Assembly (NCBI RefSeq): GCF_007859935.1
Contig: NZ_SJPO01000002.1
Span: forward strand, 62,001-126,000
Direction: 5' to 3'
Origin: Posidoniimonas polymericola
Lineage (GTDB): Bacteria; Planctomycetota; Planctomycetia; Pirellulales; Lacipirellulaceae
DNA length: 64,000 nt
The notes below the pieces were generated by a model that worked only from the letters and a program-made list of their open reading frames with translations, made no database searches and had not been told where the DNA came from. Of the stretch, positions 25,936-33,690 are shown one piece after another. The stretch's first letter is position 1, and the number at the start of each line of letters is the position of its first letter. The translations under genes were made by a program, and so were the position numbers.

Positions 25936-27030
25936 CTAGCGTGCGTACGAGAGCGCCATCAGGCTGTACGCGGTAACCAGGTTGGGGTCGCTCTCCATCC
26001 ACCGCTCGTCGGCGTTCACCCAGGACCCGTCGGCCCGCTGGGTCGAGGCGAGCTGCTCGATCAGGTCGACCCGCCAGTCGTGCTCGCCCGAGCTAGCGTC
26101 GAGCTTCTCGACGCCCATGGCGGCGAGCGCCTTGGCAAAGATGTGGTAGTAGTAGTACTGGCCCGACGAGCCCATGCCGGGGTTTTCGTCAAGCGTGTAG
26201 TGCTTGGTGATCCACGTGTAGGCCGCCTTGACCCGCGGGTCGTCCTTGTCGACGCCGGCGAACAGCATGCTCTTGAGGCCGGCGTAGGTCATCGAGCCGT
26301 AGCTCCGCAGTCCGCCCTCGGGGGTCTCGCCCGCCTGGCTCGAGCCGCCGGCGGCGACCGTGTAGTAGAAGCCGCCGTCGTTGACTTTAGCGGCGAATTC
26401 AGTCGGGTTGTGCTCGGTCTCGAGGTTCTGGCAGCGGCTGACAAACTGCAGCGCCCGCTGCATGGCCGGGTCGTCGGGGCCGGCGCCGAGTTCCTTCAGG
26501 GCCTCGATAAAGAAGCCTGTGTTCGACAGGTCGGGACGCTCGTGGCTGCCGTAGCCGGCGCCGCCGTAGCTCAGGCTCGACGCGTCGTGCCCCTCGCCGT
26601 CGTCCCACTGCAGCCCCTTGAGGAACCCGTCGGCCTTCTTCAGCAGCGCGTCGTAGCGGCCATCTTTGTTCGCCCGGCTCAGGCACATCACGGCCAGGCA
26701 GGTCTCGTAGTTGCGGTGGTTGGAGCCTTCGCCGTAGACGCCGCCGTCGGGCTTGGCGAAGCCGACGACATACGCCAAGGCCTTCTTCACGACCGGGTCA
26801 CTCGGCGTGCGGCCGTTGGCCATCAACGCCTCGGCGGCCAGGGCGGTAACCGCCGGGCCTGCATAGCCGCTCCAAGAGCCGTCCTCGGCCTGCGCGCCGA
26901 TGAGGTACTCCGTTCCCTGGCCGACAATCGATTCGTACTTGCTGGCGGCGTCGTTGGGCAGGTCGGCCGCCGGCGCCGCGGTCACGAGGCACAGCAGGGC
27001 AACGCAGGCGGAAAGGGCTCGAAGACGCAT
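25936..27030 (-). CDS. Secreted prenyltransferase/squalene-oxidase-repeat protein (alpha/alpha barrel)
   Basis: I prefer the ATG at 27030 because GAGG lies 6 nt upstream; an ATG at 27042 would add four residues. The ~364-residue protein has a signal peptide (LRALSACVALLCLVTAAPAA). Repeats follow of the terpene-cyclase-like alpha/alpha-barrel type (AQAEDGSWSGYAGPAVTALAAEALM, FAKPDGGVYGEGSNHRNYETCLAVMCL, RADGSWVNADERW...TAYSLMALSY). The DxDD cyclase motif is absent, so it is not a squalene-hopene cyclase. Similar secreted barrels are common in planctomycetes with unknown ligand. The same fold is the N-terminal domain of eukaryotic cobalamin carriers, of interest given the DUF4430 protein at 10215. 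Confidence 0.85.
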   Translation of the reverse strand: MRLRALSACVALLCLVTAAPAADLPNDAASKYESIVGQGTEYLIGAQAEDGSWSGYAGPAVTALAAEALMANGRTPSDPVVKKALAYVVGFAKPDGGVYGEGSNHRNYETCLAVMCLSRANKDGRYDALLKKADGFLKGLQWDDGEGHDASSLSYGGAGYGSHERPDLSNTGFFIEALKELGAGPDDPAMQRALQFVSRCQNLETEHNPTEFAAKVNDGGFYYTVAAGGSSQAGETPEGGLRSYGSMTYAGLKSMLFAGVDKDDPRVKAAYTWITKHYTLDENPGMGSSGQYYYYHIFAKALAAMGVEKLDASSGEHDWRVDLIEQLASTQRADGSWVNADERWMESDPNLVTAYSLMALSYAR

Positions 27031-27190
27031 AGGGGGCCTCATTCTGGGGAGGTTTGATCAGTTTCGGGGAGTCGGTGCGGCCAGTCGCGCCGGCAGAAGA
27101 CTCAACACCGCGACGGGCGTCGACTACCGCGGCGGCGCGTGTTCGGGGTGTCGCGTTTCGCGACACGCCTGCGCCGCGCGATGCGACACG

Positions 27191-27316
27191 TCAGCCACCG
27201 TAGGCAATCCAGGCGAGCAAGAGGATCCACCCCAGCCAAGCCAGGGCCGCGACCGCCAGCATCACCGGTCGCCGACGCGGCGGCGCCGGGCGGACAGGGG
27301 AGGGCGCGTCGGTCAC
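27191..27316 (-). CDS. 41-residue single-span membrane peptide
   Basis: A GTG start at 27316 overlaps the TGA of the upstream Minf_1886 gene by 4 nt (GTGA), which favours translational coupling. The product begins VTDAPSPVRPAPPRRR, a basic Pro/Arg-rich cytoplasmic tail. One hydrophobic helix follows (MLAVAALAWLGWILLLAWI) and it ends AYGG. The length, overlap and membrane topology (positive-inside) make it a believable small gene. I do not recognise a family. It is the last gene of the PSP1 - Minf_1886 run. Confidence 0.65.
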   Translation of the reverse strand: MTDAPSPVRPAPPRRRPVMLAVAALAWLGWILLLAWIAYGG

Positions 27317-27762
27317 TGCGACTTTTCGTTGCTTGATTGAAGCGTCTTGAACACGGTCTGCGTGGCGAAGCCGGTTTCGAAATCGAACACGTCCACAAAG
27401 TCTTCGCGGCGGTCCGACTCCGTCTTCCGCATCTGACCAATATCGATCAGGTTGAAGACGATCTCACCAAAGTCACCCGTCGAGGTGATGCCCCAGTGCT
27501 CCAGCACGCTGCGTGCCAACAGGCCGTACTGCTCCAGGGCGTAGCGGCGGATTGCCTCGCAGAGCTCCTGCCCCGTGACGTGGCGGTCGTCTTCGTCCTC
27601 GTCTTCGTCGAACTCATCGGTCGGGTCCGATGGCTGCGGGCGGCCCAGGTTCATCTGGTCCTGCCCGTACTTCAGCGCGTCGAACACGAAGACGTACGAG
27701 TCGAAGTGGTAGCGCTTGTCGCGGCGCAGCAGTTCGGCGAGGGGGTGGGTTGAGTCCAGCAT
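27313..27762 (-). CDS. Minf_1886 family protein
   Basis: The protein has 149 residues. The N-terminal RRDKRYHFDSYVFVFDALKYGQ and the central GQELCEAIRRYALEQYGLLARSVLEHWGI with STGDFGEIVFNLIDIGQM are the hallmarks I associate with the Minf_1886 family, conserved in Planctomycetes and Verrucomicrobia. An acidic insertion (DEFDEDEDEDDR) lies between them. The function is unknown and no catalytic motif is visible; no signal peptide, so cytoplasmic. It starts 11 bp after the PSP1/RicT gene and overlaps the following 41-codon gene, so these three genes form a tight operon. Confidence 0.82.
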   Translation of the reverse strand: MLDSTHPLAELLRRDKRYHFDSYVFVFDALKYGQDQMNLGRPQPSDPTDEFDEDEDEDDRHVTGQELCEAIRRYALEQYGLLARSVLEHWGITSTGDFGEIVFNLIDIGQMRKTESDRREDFVDVFDFETGFATQTVFKTLQSSNEKSQ

Positions 27763-27773
27763 GGGGAGCGCTG

Positions 27774-28889
27774 TCAGTCGGTCGGGTTGGACTTGGGAGG
27801 GGTGTCCGAGGCCGCGGGGGGCTGCTCTGGTTCGGGCTTCTGGGTCTGCTCGATGTCGGCCGGCTCGGTGTCGGTCTGCTCGGTAGTGGCCGGTTTGGCG
27901 TCGGCCGGCTCAGCGTCGACTCGCTCAGCGTTGGCCGGTTCAGCATCGGCCGGTTCAGCATTGGCAGGCTCGCGGGGCCGCGGCGGGCCCGAATCGCCCG
28001 ATCGCTTTCTCGGCCTGCGTTCTTCGCGCGGGCCGGAGTCTTGCTGCTTGCCGTCGTCTTGATTCTTTTCGGTTGGCGCCGAGCGGCTGATCACCGACAG
28101 CACCTGACTCTGGTCGATCACGATCCGCCGCGAGTCCTCGGTCTCGATCAACAGCTGTCCGGCCAGGATCTCCTGCGAGAGCACCCGGCCCTTGCCCTCG
28201 AGGGTCACGACCTCGGAGCCGACGCGGGGCAGCTCTCGCTGAATCTCTCGGTAGACGTCGTACTCGTATCGCAGGCAGCACTTCAGCCGACCACACCTTC
28301 CGGAGATCTTGGTTGGGTCGAGGGTCGCCTTCTGCAGCTTGGCCATCTTCATCGACACCGGCGGCATCTCTGAGAGGTGGGTGTTGCAGCAGACGGGCTT
28401 GCCGCAGTCGCCGTAGTCGGCGAGCAGCTTGGCCTCGTCGCGGACGCCGATCTGTCGCATCTCGATGCGGGTCTGCAGATCTTTCGCCAGCACCTTCACA
28501 AGCTCACGGAAATCAACGCGGTCCTCTGCTAAATAATAGAATATTACCCGCTCGCCGCCGTAAAGGTGTTCAACGTCCACCAGCTCCATTTCGAGCCCGA
28601 GCTCGGAAACCCGCTGGCGGCAGGTCGCAAGCTCCCTGGCCTGCTGCTCTTGCAGCTTCCGCAGCTCGACCTCGTCGTCATGTGTGGAGAGCCGCAAAAT
28701 GTGCCCGCCGCGGGTTTCTTTCATCTGCGAGATGACGTGGTCGGTCGCCTCGCACAGGACCTCACCCGATTCTTGCCCCCGGCTCGTCCGCGCGATTACC
28801 TGGTGTCCCCGCGCAAACCGATCACCGCCGCGCGTCGAAAAGACGCCCAGCCGACGCATGGCGCCGTAGCGGAGGACATATCGAGGCAT
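27774..28889 (-). CDS. PSP1/RicT-domain protein with Ala-Glu-Pro repeat tail
   Basis: I chose the ATG at 28889 (371 residues), which starts at MPRYVLRYGAM, as in the family. Residues to ~270 are the PSP1 domain. The Cys cluster GDCGKPVCCNTHL ... SGRCGRLKCCLRYE matches RicT (YaaT) of Bacillus, which with RicA and RicF binds Fe-S clusters and modulates RNase Y-dependent mRNA processing. In other bacteria the domain's job is less clear. The C-terminal ~100 residues are a disordered charged tail with degenerate EPADAEPANAE repeats. It leads the operon with Minf_1886. Domain identification is firm; the RNA-processing role here is inference. Confidence 0.88.
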   Translation of the reverse strand: MPRYVLRYGAMRRLGVFSTRGGDRFARGHQVIARTSRGQESGEVLCEATDHVISQMKETRGGHILRLSTHDDEVELRKLQEQQARELATCRQRVSELGLEMELVDVEHLYGGERVIFYYLAEDRVDFRELVKVLAKDLQTRIEMRQIGVRDEAKLLADYGDCGKPVCCNTHLSEMPPVSMKMAKLQKATLDPTKISGRCGRLKCCLRYEYDVYREIQRELPRVGSEVVTLEGKGRVLSQEILAGQLLIETEDSRRIVIDQSQVLSVISRSAPTEKNQDDGKQQDSGPREERRPRKRSGDSGPPRPREPANAEPADAEPANAERVDAEPADAKPATTEQTDTEPADIEQTQKPEPEQPPAASDTPPKSNPTD

Positions 28890-29010
28890 ATCAGCCTGGC
28901 AGAGCGGGGACCGAGGAGAGTGCGTGCTGACCCGAGTATACCGCGCGGCTGGCCTGCGCCATAGGCAAGCGTTTTGGCCGCGGGGCTGATTCCTGCTGCG
29001 GCCGGCGAAC

Positions 29011-29655
29011 CTACGGCGCAACCAGTCCGGTCCGGTAGGCGATTCGGGCCGCGTCGACCGACTTGTTGACGCCGAGCTTGCTCATCAGTCGGGTGCGGTG
29101 GTTCTCGACGGTGCTATCAGCCAGGTGCAGCCGGCGGGCCATCTCGGGAACCGACAGCCCGCTAGCGATCAGCCGGAGGACCTCGTGCTCGCGTGGGGTA
29201 AGCGAGCCGATCGCCACGCGGAGGCCCTGCCAGTCTGCCCCCAGCCGGTGGGGTGTCGTGGCGGGCGTGTGCGGCGTGGTGGCCCACAGACGCAGCAGCG
29301 CCTCGGCTACCTGTCGCCACGACGCGTGCCGTGGCGCTTCGAGCCGCGCCAGGTTCCCGTGGCCGTCGTGGCCGATCGTTTCGTTGCTGGGGAGTCGAGT
29401 GAGCAGCACGTACCCCGCCAAGTGGGCGCTCGACAACAGCGGCCGCCGCTCGCCGTCAACTTGGACGCCGTCGAGCAGCGCGATCGTCGCCCCTGTGTGA
29501 AGCGGCGGCTCGACGCGTTCGAAGCGGAGGTCTTGGTCTATCAGCACGCAGACCGCCTCCTGTACTAGCGGGAGCGAGAGCTCCACCACGACCCGAGCCG
29601 ACGCGGCGCGTTGCGGTTCACTTCGCGGTTGTTCTGGCTCGGTTTCGCAGATCAT
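29011..29655 (-). CDS. LuxR/FixJ-type transcriptional regulator without a clear receiver
   Basis: The protein has 214 residues. The C-terminal ~65 residues are a LuxR HTH (SLTPREHEVLRLIASGLSVPEMARRLHLADSTVENHRTRLMSKLGV). The N-terminal ~140 residues vaguely follow a response-regulator outline (VVVELSLPLVQEAVCVLI, GATIALLDGVQVDGE, YVLLTRLPSNE) but lack the canonical phosphoacceptor layout, so phosphorylation is doubtful. It is 121 bp upstream of the PSP1 gene, same strand. No histidine kinase lies near. The target is unknown. Confidence 0.82.
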   Translation of the reverse strand: MICETEPEQPRSEPQRAASARVVVELSLPLVQEAVCVLIDQDLRFERVEPPLHTGATIALLDGVQVDGERRPLLSSAHLAGYVLLTRLPSNETIGHDGHGNLARLEAPRHASWRQVAEALLRLWATTPHTPATTPHRLGADWQGLRVAIGSLTPREHEVLRLIASGLSVPEMARRLHLADSTVENHRTRLMSKLGVNKSVDAARIAYRTGLVAP

Positions 29656-29989
29656 CGGAGCGCGTCGGTGAGGTGGTCCACGGCATTGCTATACCGAAGC
29701 CGTCCTCCAACGCCAAACGCTCCGCACTCGGCTCCACCGGTGTCGTGGGCAGCGTCCTTCCGGCCGGTAAGCAAGGCAGCGCCAGCACTTGCGTGCGTGA
29801 ACTGTCGGACTCACCCCGCGGTAGGTGACACGCCGGTGTCACTCACCAACGCTTGTGTTTACAGAATTCGCACCAGCCGCCGCGGCGTTGTCTGTCGGGC
29901 TTCCAGTGCTAAAATCGCAGTGCAGGGCGGCCTGCTGACAGACCGGCCCTTGGAAATTCAACTCAGTACTACAGCTCAGGAGCTCCGCG
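29656..29989. other. Intergenic region, divergent
   Basis: A 334-bp gap lies between the divergent LuxR-type and pterin dehydratase genes, partly of lower GC. I see no gene, strong stem or repeat in it. It should hold both promoters. Confidence 0.4.
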
Positions 29990-30349
29990 ATGCCGGTTCA
30001 ATCCTGCGACACGCTCGCCAAGAAGAAGTGCCTGCCGTGCGAGGGCGGCGTCGATCCGATCTCCCCTGAGCAGGCGGCTGAGCAGCTCGAGGAGTTCCCC
30101 GGCTGGCGGATTACGCACGAGGGCAAGCGGATCCGCAAAGAGTGGGTAGTCAAGAACTTCACGGCCGGCATGAAGTTCTTCGAGGCCTGCGCGCAGGTCG
30201 CTGAAGCAGACGGGCACCACCCCGACCTGCACCTCGAAGGCTACCGCAACGTGGCGGTAGAGCTCTGGACCCACGCGATTGGCGGGCTCTCAGAGAACGA
30301 CTTCATCCTCGCCGCGAAGATCGACCAGCTTCCGATCGATCTAAAGTAG
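29990..30349 (+). CDS. phhB: 4a-hydroxytetrahydrobiopterin dehydratase
   Basis: The protein has 119 residues, the usual PCD size. The active-site pattern is intact: DGHHPDLHLEGYRNVAVELWTHA with His76, His77 and His95, then GGLSENDF. The enzyme dehydrates 4a-hydroxytetrahydropterin to the quinonoid dihydropterin, recycling the cofactor of aromatic amino acid hydroxylases. A short Cys-containing N-terminus (SCDTLAKKKCLPCEGG) precedes the fold, common in bacterial homologues. No phenylalanine hydroxylase is nearby; some bacterial PCDs serve other pterins such as molybdopterin. Confidence 0.93.
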   Translation: MPVQSCDTLAKKKCLPCEGGVDPISPEQAAEQLEEFPGWRITHEGKRIRKEWVVKNFTAGMKFFEACAQVAEADGHHPDLHLEGYRNVAVELWTHAIGGLSENDFILAAKIDQLPIDLK

Positions 30350-30403
30350 CCAAGCTGGCTTCGCAGCGAAGCGAGAATCGAAATCGCGTTCGCAAGCAGT
30401 CGG

Positions 30404-30652
30404 CTAGCTGTACGCCGGCTCGCTGCTGATGCCGGTCGGGTTGACCACGACCAGGGCGTTCTCGATCCGGCTGACGCCGTCGATGTTGTCGAGCAGCGAC
30501 TGCGCAATCTGCTTCAGGTGGAACGTCGGAACCCGCCCGTCGAGCCGCAGCACCCCTTCGCGGAAGCGGCACGAAACCGACCGGCGGAACAGGTGCGAGC
30601 TGTGTTCCAGCTTCTCGGTGGCGGTGAGTTCGACTCGTTCTTCGAATGACAT
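30404..30652 (-). CDS. Small BON-like domain protein
   Basis: The protein has 82 residues from the ATG at 30652. The pattern VSCRFREGVLRLDGRVPTFHLKQIAQSLLDNIDGVSRIENALVVV is a shortened BON-type alpha/beta fold (beta-beta-alpha-beta with the LxGxVxxxxxxxxAxxxxxxVxGVxxVxN outline). BON domains bind phospholipids or partners. No signal peptide is seen, so the protein may be cytoplasmic. It is convergent with phhB and divergent from the AcuI-like gene. Confidence 0.75.
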   Translation of the reverse strand: MSFEERVELTATEKLEHSSHLFRRSVSCRFREGVLRLDGRVPTFHLKQIAQSLLDNIDGVSRIENALVVVNPTGISSEPAYS

Positions 30653-30925
30653 CGCGGTCCTCGGCAATGCAGGGTTGACTCCCCACCCCAGGGGAGATTG
30701 TGTTAGAAAGTAGGCGGCATTGGGAAGATCACTTTCCCCGGCAGGCTCGGTGCATAACGTGTGCCGAACGACTCCGTTGTGGCGGCCGTGGGCAGGGCGC
30801 CCTCGACGGGCCCTCGACCGCCGTGGTTTTTCGATTCCGGCCCGCCCGGCTTCCGCCGCCGCCAGCAGTGGTGGCGCCCATTGCTTGGGCGGCGACTGCG
30901 AGACGATTGAACAACAAGCGCGCTT

Positions 30926-31930
30926 ATGAACCTTCAACAACCCTTCCCCGCCCTCGTGGTCCGCTCGGCCGGCGACTCGGCCGCCGCGTCTGTCGAGAAT
31001 CTTACGCTCGCCGACCTCCCCCCCGGCGAGGTGGTGATCGAAGTCGAGTACTCCTCGCTCAACTACAAGGACGCCCTCGCCTCGCAGGGCCACCCGGGTG
31101 TGGTCCGCCAGCTGCCGCACGTCCCCGGCATCGACTGCGCCGGCCGGGTGGTCGACAGCACCTCGGACGACTACCAACCCGGCGACGCCGTGCTCGTCAC
31201 CGGCTACGAGCTGGGCAGCCCCGGCTGGGGCGGCTACAGCCAGTACGTCCGCGTGCCTGCCGAGTGGGTCGTCGCGATGCCCGCGGGCCTGACGCCCCGC
31301 CAGGCGATGATCTACGGCACGGCCGGCTTCACCGCCGCCCAGTGCGTCGCCGCCCTCATCCACCACGGCGTCGAGCCCTCCTCCGGCCCGGTGGTGGTCT
31401 CCGGCGCCACCGGCGGGGTCGGCACGCTGTCGGTCGCGATCCTCGCCAAGCTCGGCTACGAAGTGACCGCTGTCTCTGGCAAGGCCGACCGACACGACGC
31501 GCTGCGCGAGCTCGGCGCGGCCGAGGTCGCCGGCCGCGAGCTGCTGTCCGCCGACGCCGATCGGCCGCTGCTCAAGTCCCGCTGGGCCGGCGTGGTCGAC
31601 ACGGTCGGCGGCGTGCCGCTCGCCACGCTGATCCGCTCCACTACGCACCGCGGCTGCGTCGCCGCCTGCGGTCTGACCGCCGGCGAACAGCTGCCGCTCA
31701 CCGTCCACCCGTTCATCCTCCGCGGCGTGAACCTGGCCGGCATCGACTCCGCCAAGTGCCCCCGCGGCCCCCGCATGGAGATGTGGCGCCACTTATCGGG
31801 CGACTGGCAGGTCGACCTGCCCGACCAGTTCATCTGCGAGGTCACCCTCGACCAGCTCCCGCAGCAGATCGAGTCGATGCTCGCCTCCAAGCACTTCGGC
31901 CGCACGCTGGTCGTCCCCAAGATCGGCTGA
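30926..31930 (+). CDS. acuI: YhdH/YhfP-family quinone oxidoreductase (acrylyl-CoA reductase AcuI-like)
   Basis: The protein has 334 residues of the medium-chain dehydrogenase/reductase fold. YhdH-specific features are EYSSLNYKDALASQG near the N-terminus, VPGIDCAGRVV, IYGTAGFTAAQCVAAL and the NADPH-binding VVVSGATGGVGTLSVAILAKLGY. No zinc-ligand Cys cluster is present, consistent with the subfamily. AcuI enzymes reduce acryloyl-CoA to propionyl-CoA with NADPH, detoxifying a reactive product of DMSP or 3-hydroxypropionate metabolism. Family membership is secure; the substrate is transferred from homologues. It is followed 21 bp later by the next gene and is probably cotranscribed. Confidence 0.9.
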   Translation: MNLQQPFPALVVRSAGDSAAASVENLTLADLPPGEVVIEVEYSSLNYKDALASQGHPGVVRQLPHVPGIDCAGRVVDSTSDDYQPGDAVLVTGYELGSPGWGGYSQYVRVPAEWVVAMPAGLTPRQAMIYGTAGFTAAQCVAALIHHGVEPSSGPVVVSGATGGVGTLSVAILAKLGYEVTAVSGKADRHDALRELGAAEVAGRELLSADADRPLLKSRWAGVVDTVGGVPLATLIRSTTHRGCVAACGLTAGEQLPLTVHPFILRGVNLAGIDSAKCPRGPRMEMWRHLSGDWQVDLPDQFICEVTLDQLPQQIESMLASKHFGRTLVVPKIG

Positions 31931-31950
31931 CGCAGGGCGAACCCGACGGT

Positions 31951-32445
31951 ATGGAACCTCAGCCGAATACCGAACCGCATGCTCGCCCGAAGCGGCTGCT
32001 GCCGCCGGTGGCGCTGCTGCTCTCGATCGCCGCAATGATCGCCCTCGACGCTTGGCTGCCGATCGTGGAGCTGCCGGCCGCCTCGCCGTGGGATGCGTGG
32101 CTCCGCTGGCTTGGCTGGGCTGCCATCGTCGCCGCGCTGACAGTCAACAGCGCGATCGCGCTCTCGTTCAAACGCCGCGGCACCACGGTCTTCCCGTTCC
32201 GCGAGTCGTCGGTGCTGGTGACCGGCGGCCTGTTCCGCCGCACCCGCAACCCGATCTACGTCTCGATGGTGGTGGTGCTCTTGGGCGTCGCTGCGGTGCT
32301 CGGCAGCCTCGGCCCGCTGGTGGTGGTCCCGCTGTTCATGCTCTGGATCACCCACAACGTGATCCGCGTCGAAGAGCAGATGCTCACCGCCGCCTTCGGC
32401 GACGACTACCACGACTACCAACGCCGCGTGCGCAGGTGGATCTAG
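31951..32445 (+). CDS. Isoprenylcysteine carboxyl methyltransferase-like (phospholipid methyltransferase superfamily) protein
   Basis: The protein has 164 residues with four hydrophobic segments. The C-terminal catalytic module is recognisable: GGLFRRTRNPIYVSMVVVLLG (the RNPxY motif that contacts SAM) and VIRVEEQMLTAAFGDDYHDYQRRVRRWI (the EExxL...FGxxYxxY motif). Bacterial members methylate small lipids or thiols; the substrate is unknown. It follows the acuI-like gene by 21 bp on the same strand. Confidence 0.88.
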   Translation: MEPQPNTEPHARPKRLLPPVALLLSIAAMIALDAWLPIVELPAASPWDAWLRWLGWAAIVAALTVNSAIALSFKRRGTTVFPFRESSVLVTGGLFRRTRNPIYVSMVVVLLGVAAVLGSLGPLVVVPLFMLWITHNVIRVEEQMLTAAFGDDYHDYQRRVRRWI

Positions 32446-32478
32446 GGAAGGACTCAGCGTTGCTTCCTCATTCAATGC

Positions 32479-32519
32479 CTCTCCCCGAAGGGGAGAGAGA
32501 TTAGGTTAGGTGAGGGGGC
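32479..32519 (-). repeat. Family A hairpin, inverse copy
   Basis: A perfect stem CTCTCCCC-GAA-GGGGAGAG at 32479-32497 is followed by ATTAGGTTAGGTGAGGGGG, the inverse of the motif in the 22 kb units. It lies 33 bp past the methyltransferase stop and could also act as its terminator. Confidence 0.65.
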
Positions 32520-32570
32520 AAAGAAACTGCGGAGCGCTGCTCCTCCACTCCTACGACCGTTCTTGCGAGC

Positions 32571-32617
32571 CGACTTTTGTCCCCAATTCGCACATCGATT
32601 CATAGGGACAAAAGTCG
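32571..32617. repeat. 13-bp perfect inverted repeat CGACTTTTGTCCC
   Basis: The arms are 32571-32583 and 32605-32617 around a 21-nt loop. The GGGACAAAAG core resembles the ends of the 125-nt GGACAAAACCC family. Related TGTGTCCC...GGACAAAACTC sequence lies at about 32700-32740. The rest of 32446-33022 shows no gene. Confidence 0.7.
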
Positions 32618-33022
32618 GGCCCCACTGGCGGCCGCGAGGGCCGTTTCACGCTGCTATTTCAGTCTCCGCGGGTTTTGTCTCCCAGTTGGAACCCCGACTT
32701 GTGTCCCTTTCTGCTCGTTGGCATGGACAAAACTCACGGTCGCCCCCGCCCAAGTATCCAGCAACCATGGGCGGAAGCCGTTGGCGCCAATCGCTGCCAC
32801 CAGAGCCGATTCCGACGCCTGCAAGAACCCCAGCCAGCCCCTTCATTGGACCACGCTCGGCGGCGCTTCTCTACCACGAAATCGCCAGCAGGCCAACCAG
32901 CCTGCGCGCCCACCTGGGCCCAGCAAGCCCCGCCCTCCTCTTCAACCGCTGGGATCCAGAGCAAGATCCTTACCGCCCCGGCGAATACCCGCGCAACCAC
33001 AAGTTCATTTGGAGCACTAAAC

Positions 33023-33331
33023 ATGGGCTGGGGACGCACCCTCTTGCTAGGCGACATCGGCAACCGACTCGACATCGCCGACACCGAGCGCGACATCAAC
33101 CACCTCCGCCGCCGCCTGCGGTCGCAGTCACGCGTCGACGACGCACAGGACGACCGCCTCGACCGGCTGGAAGAAGAGAACGCCCAGCTCAAGCTCTACC
33201 TCGCGGCCCTGCTGCGGCTGCTGGTCGCCAAGGGAACGCTCAGCGAAGCCGAGCTCACCACCTTCGTCGATGTGATCGACGCCGGCGAGAGCGAGTGGGC
33301 CGACGAGGTCGGCGGCTCGGTGCTGGACTAG
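33023..33331 (+). CDS. Small coiled-coil protein of unknown function
   Basis: The protein has 102 residues from the ATG at 33023, with GGAG 8 nt upstream. Residues ~18-65 are a charged heptad-like coiled coil (TERDINHLRRRLRSQSRVDD, DRLDRLEEENAQLKLYLAAL). A helical C-terminus follows (GTLSEAELTTFVDVIDAGE). No signal peptide. I do not recognise a named family, but the ribosome site and codon use support a real gene. Confidence 0.7.
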   Translation: MGWGRTLLLGDIGNRLDIADTERDINHLRRRLRSQSRVDDAQDDRLDRLEEENAQLKLYLAALLRLLVAKGTLSEAELTTFVDVIDAGESEWADEVGGSVLD

Positions 33332-33608
33332 GCGGCCGGGAGGGGGCAAGCAAAAAAGCACCCAAGGGGATGGAGCGTGCGGCCGTGCTCTTCTTGCGCC
33401 CTTTCGCGCCTGCTTTGTGACGAACATCTCCGTTCATTCAATCGGTAGAGGACGGGGAGTCATCGGGGCATTCTGACACCCATTCCGAGCAGCGGAATCT
33501 GCGAAGGACGATGCAGGTTGGGCAGGCGGCCTTCGGTGCTCAGGAGTTCCACACCTGTGCACGTACGGACATCGGCTAGAATGCGTCGAATGATGAAGCT
33601 GAGGAGGG

Positions 33609-33690
33609 ATAACGCCGGCGATCACACGGCGGCGACAAACGATCTTCCACTTTAAACAACGCGACTTCGCCGCTCGTTGTGCATCGCATT
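33609..33690 (-). other. attC recombination site, split by the group II intron
   Basis: Read on the + strand this half starts ATAAC (33609-33613); its partner GTTAT lies beyond the intron at 35705-35709. With the intron removed, the strand folds as ATAAC/GTTAT, an unpaired spacer, GCGAT/ATCGC, CACA/TGTG, CG/CG and GCGGCGA/TCGCCGC. One extra unpaired base (C, T, T) sits on the same arm between each stem part, and a variable loop closes it. R-box stem, spacer, L-type stem with extrahelical bases and variable terminal loop are the defining features of a folded attC bottom strand. In cassette orientation it would read ACATAACAATGCGATGCACAA at its start and GCCGGCGTTATCC at its end, typical integron attC edges. 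Confidence 0.7.
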
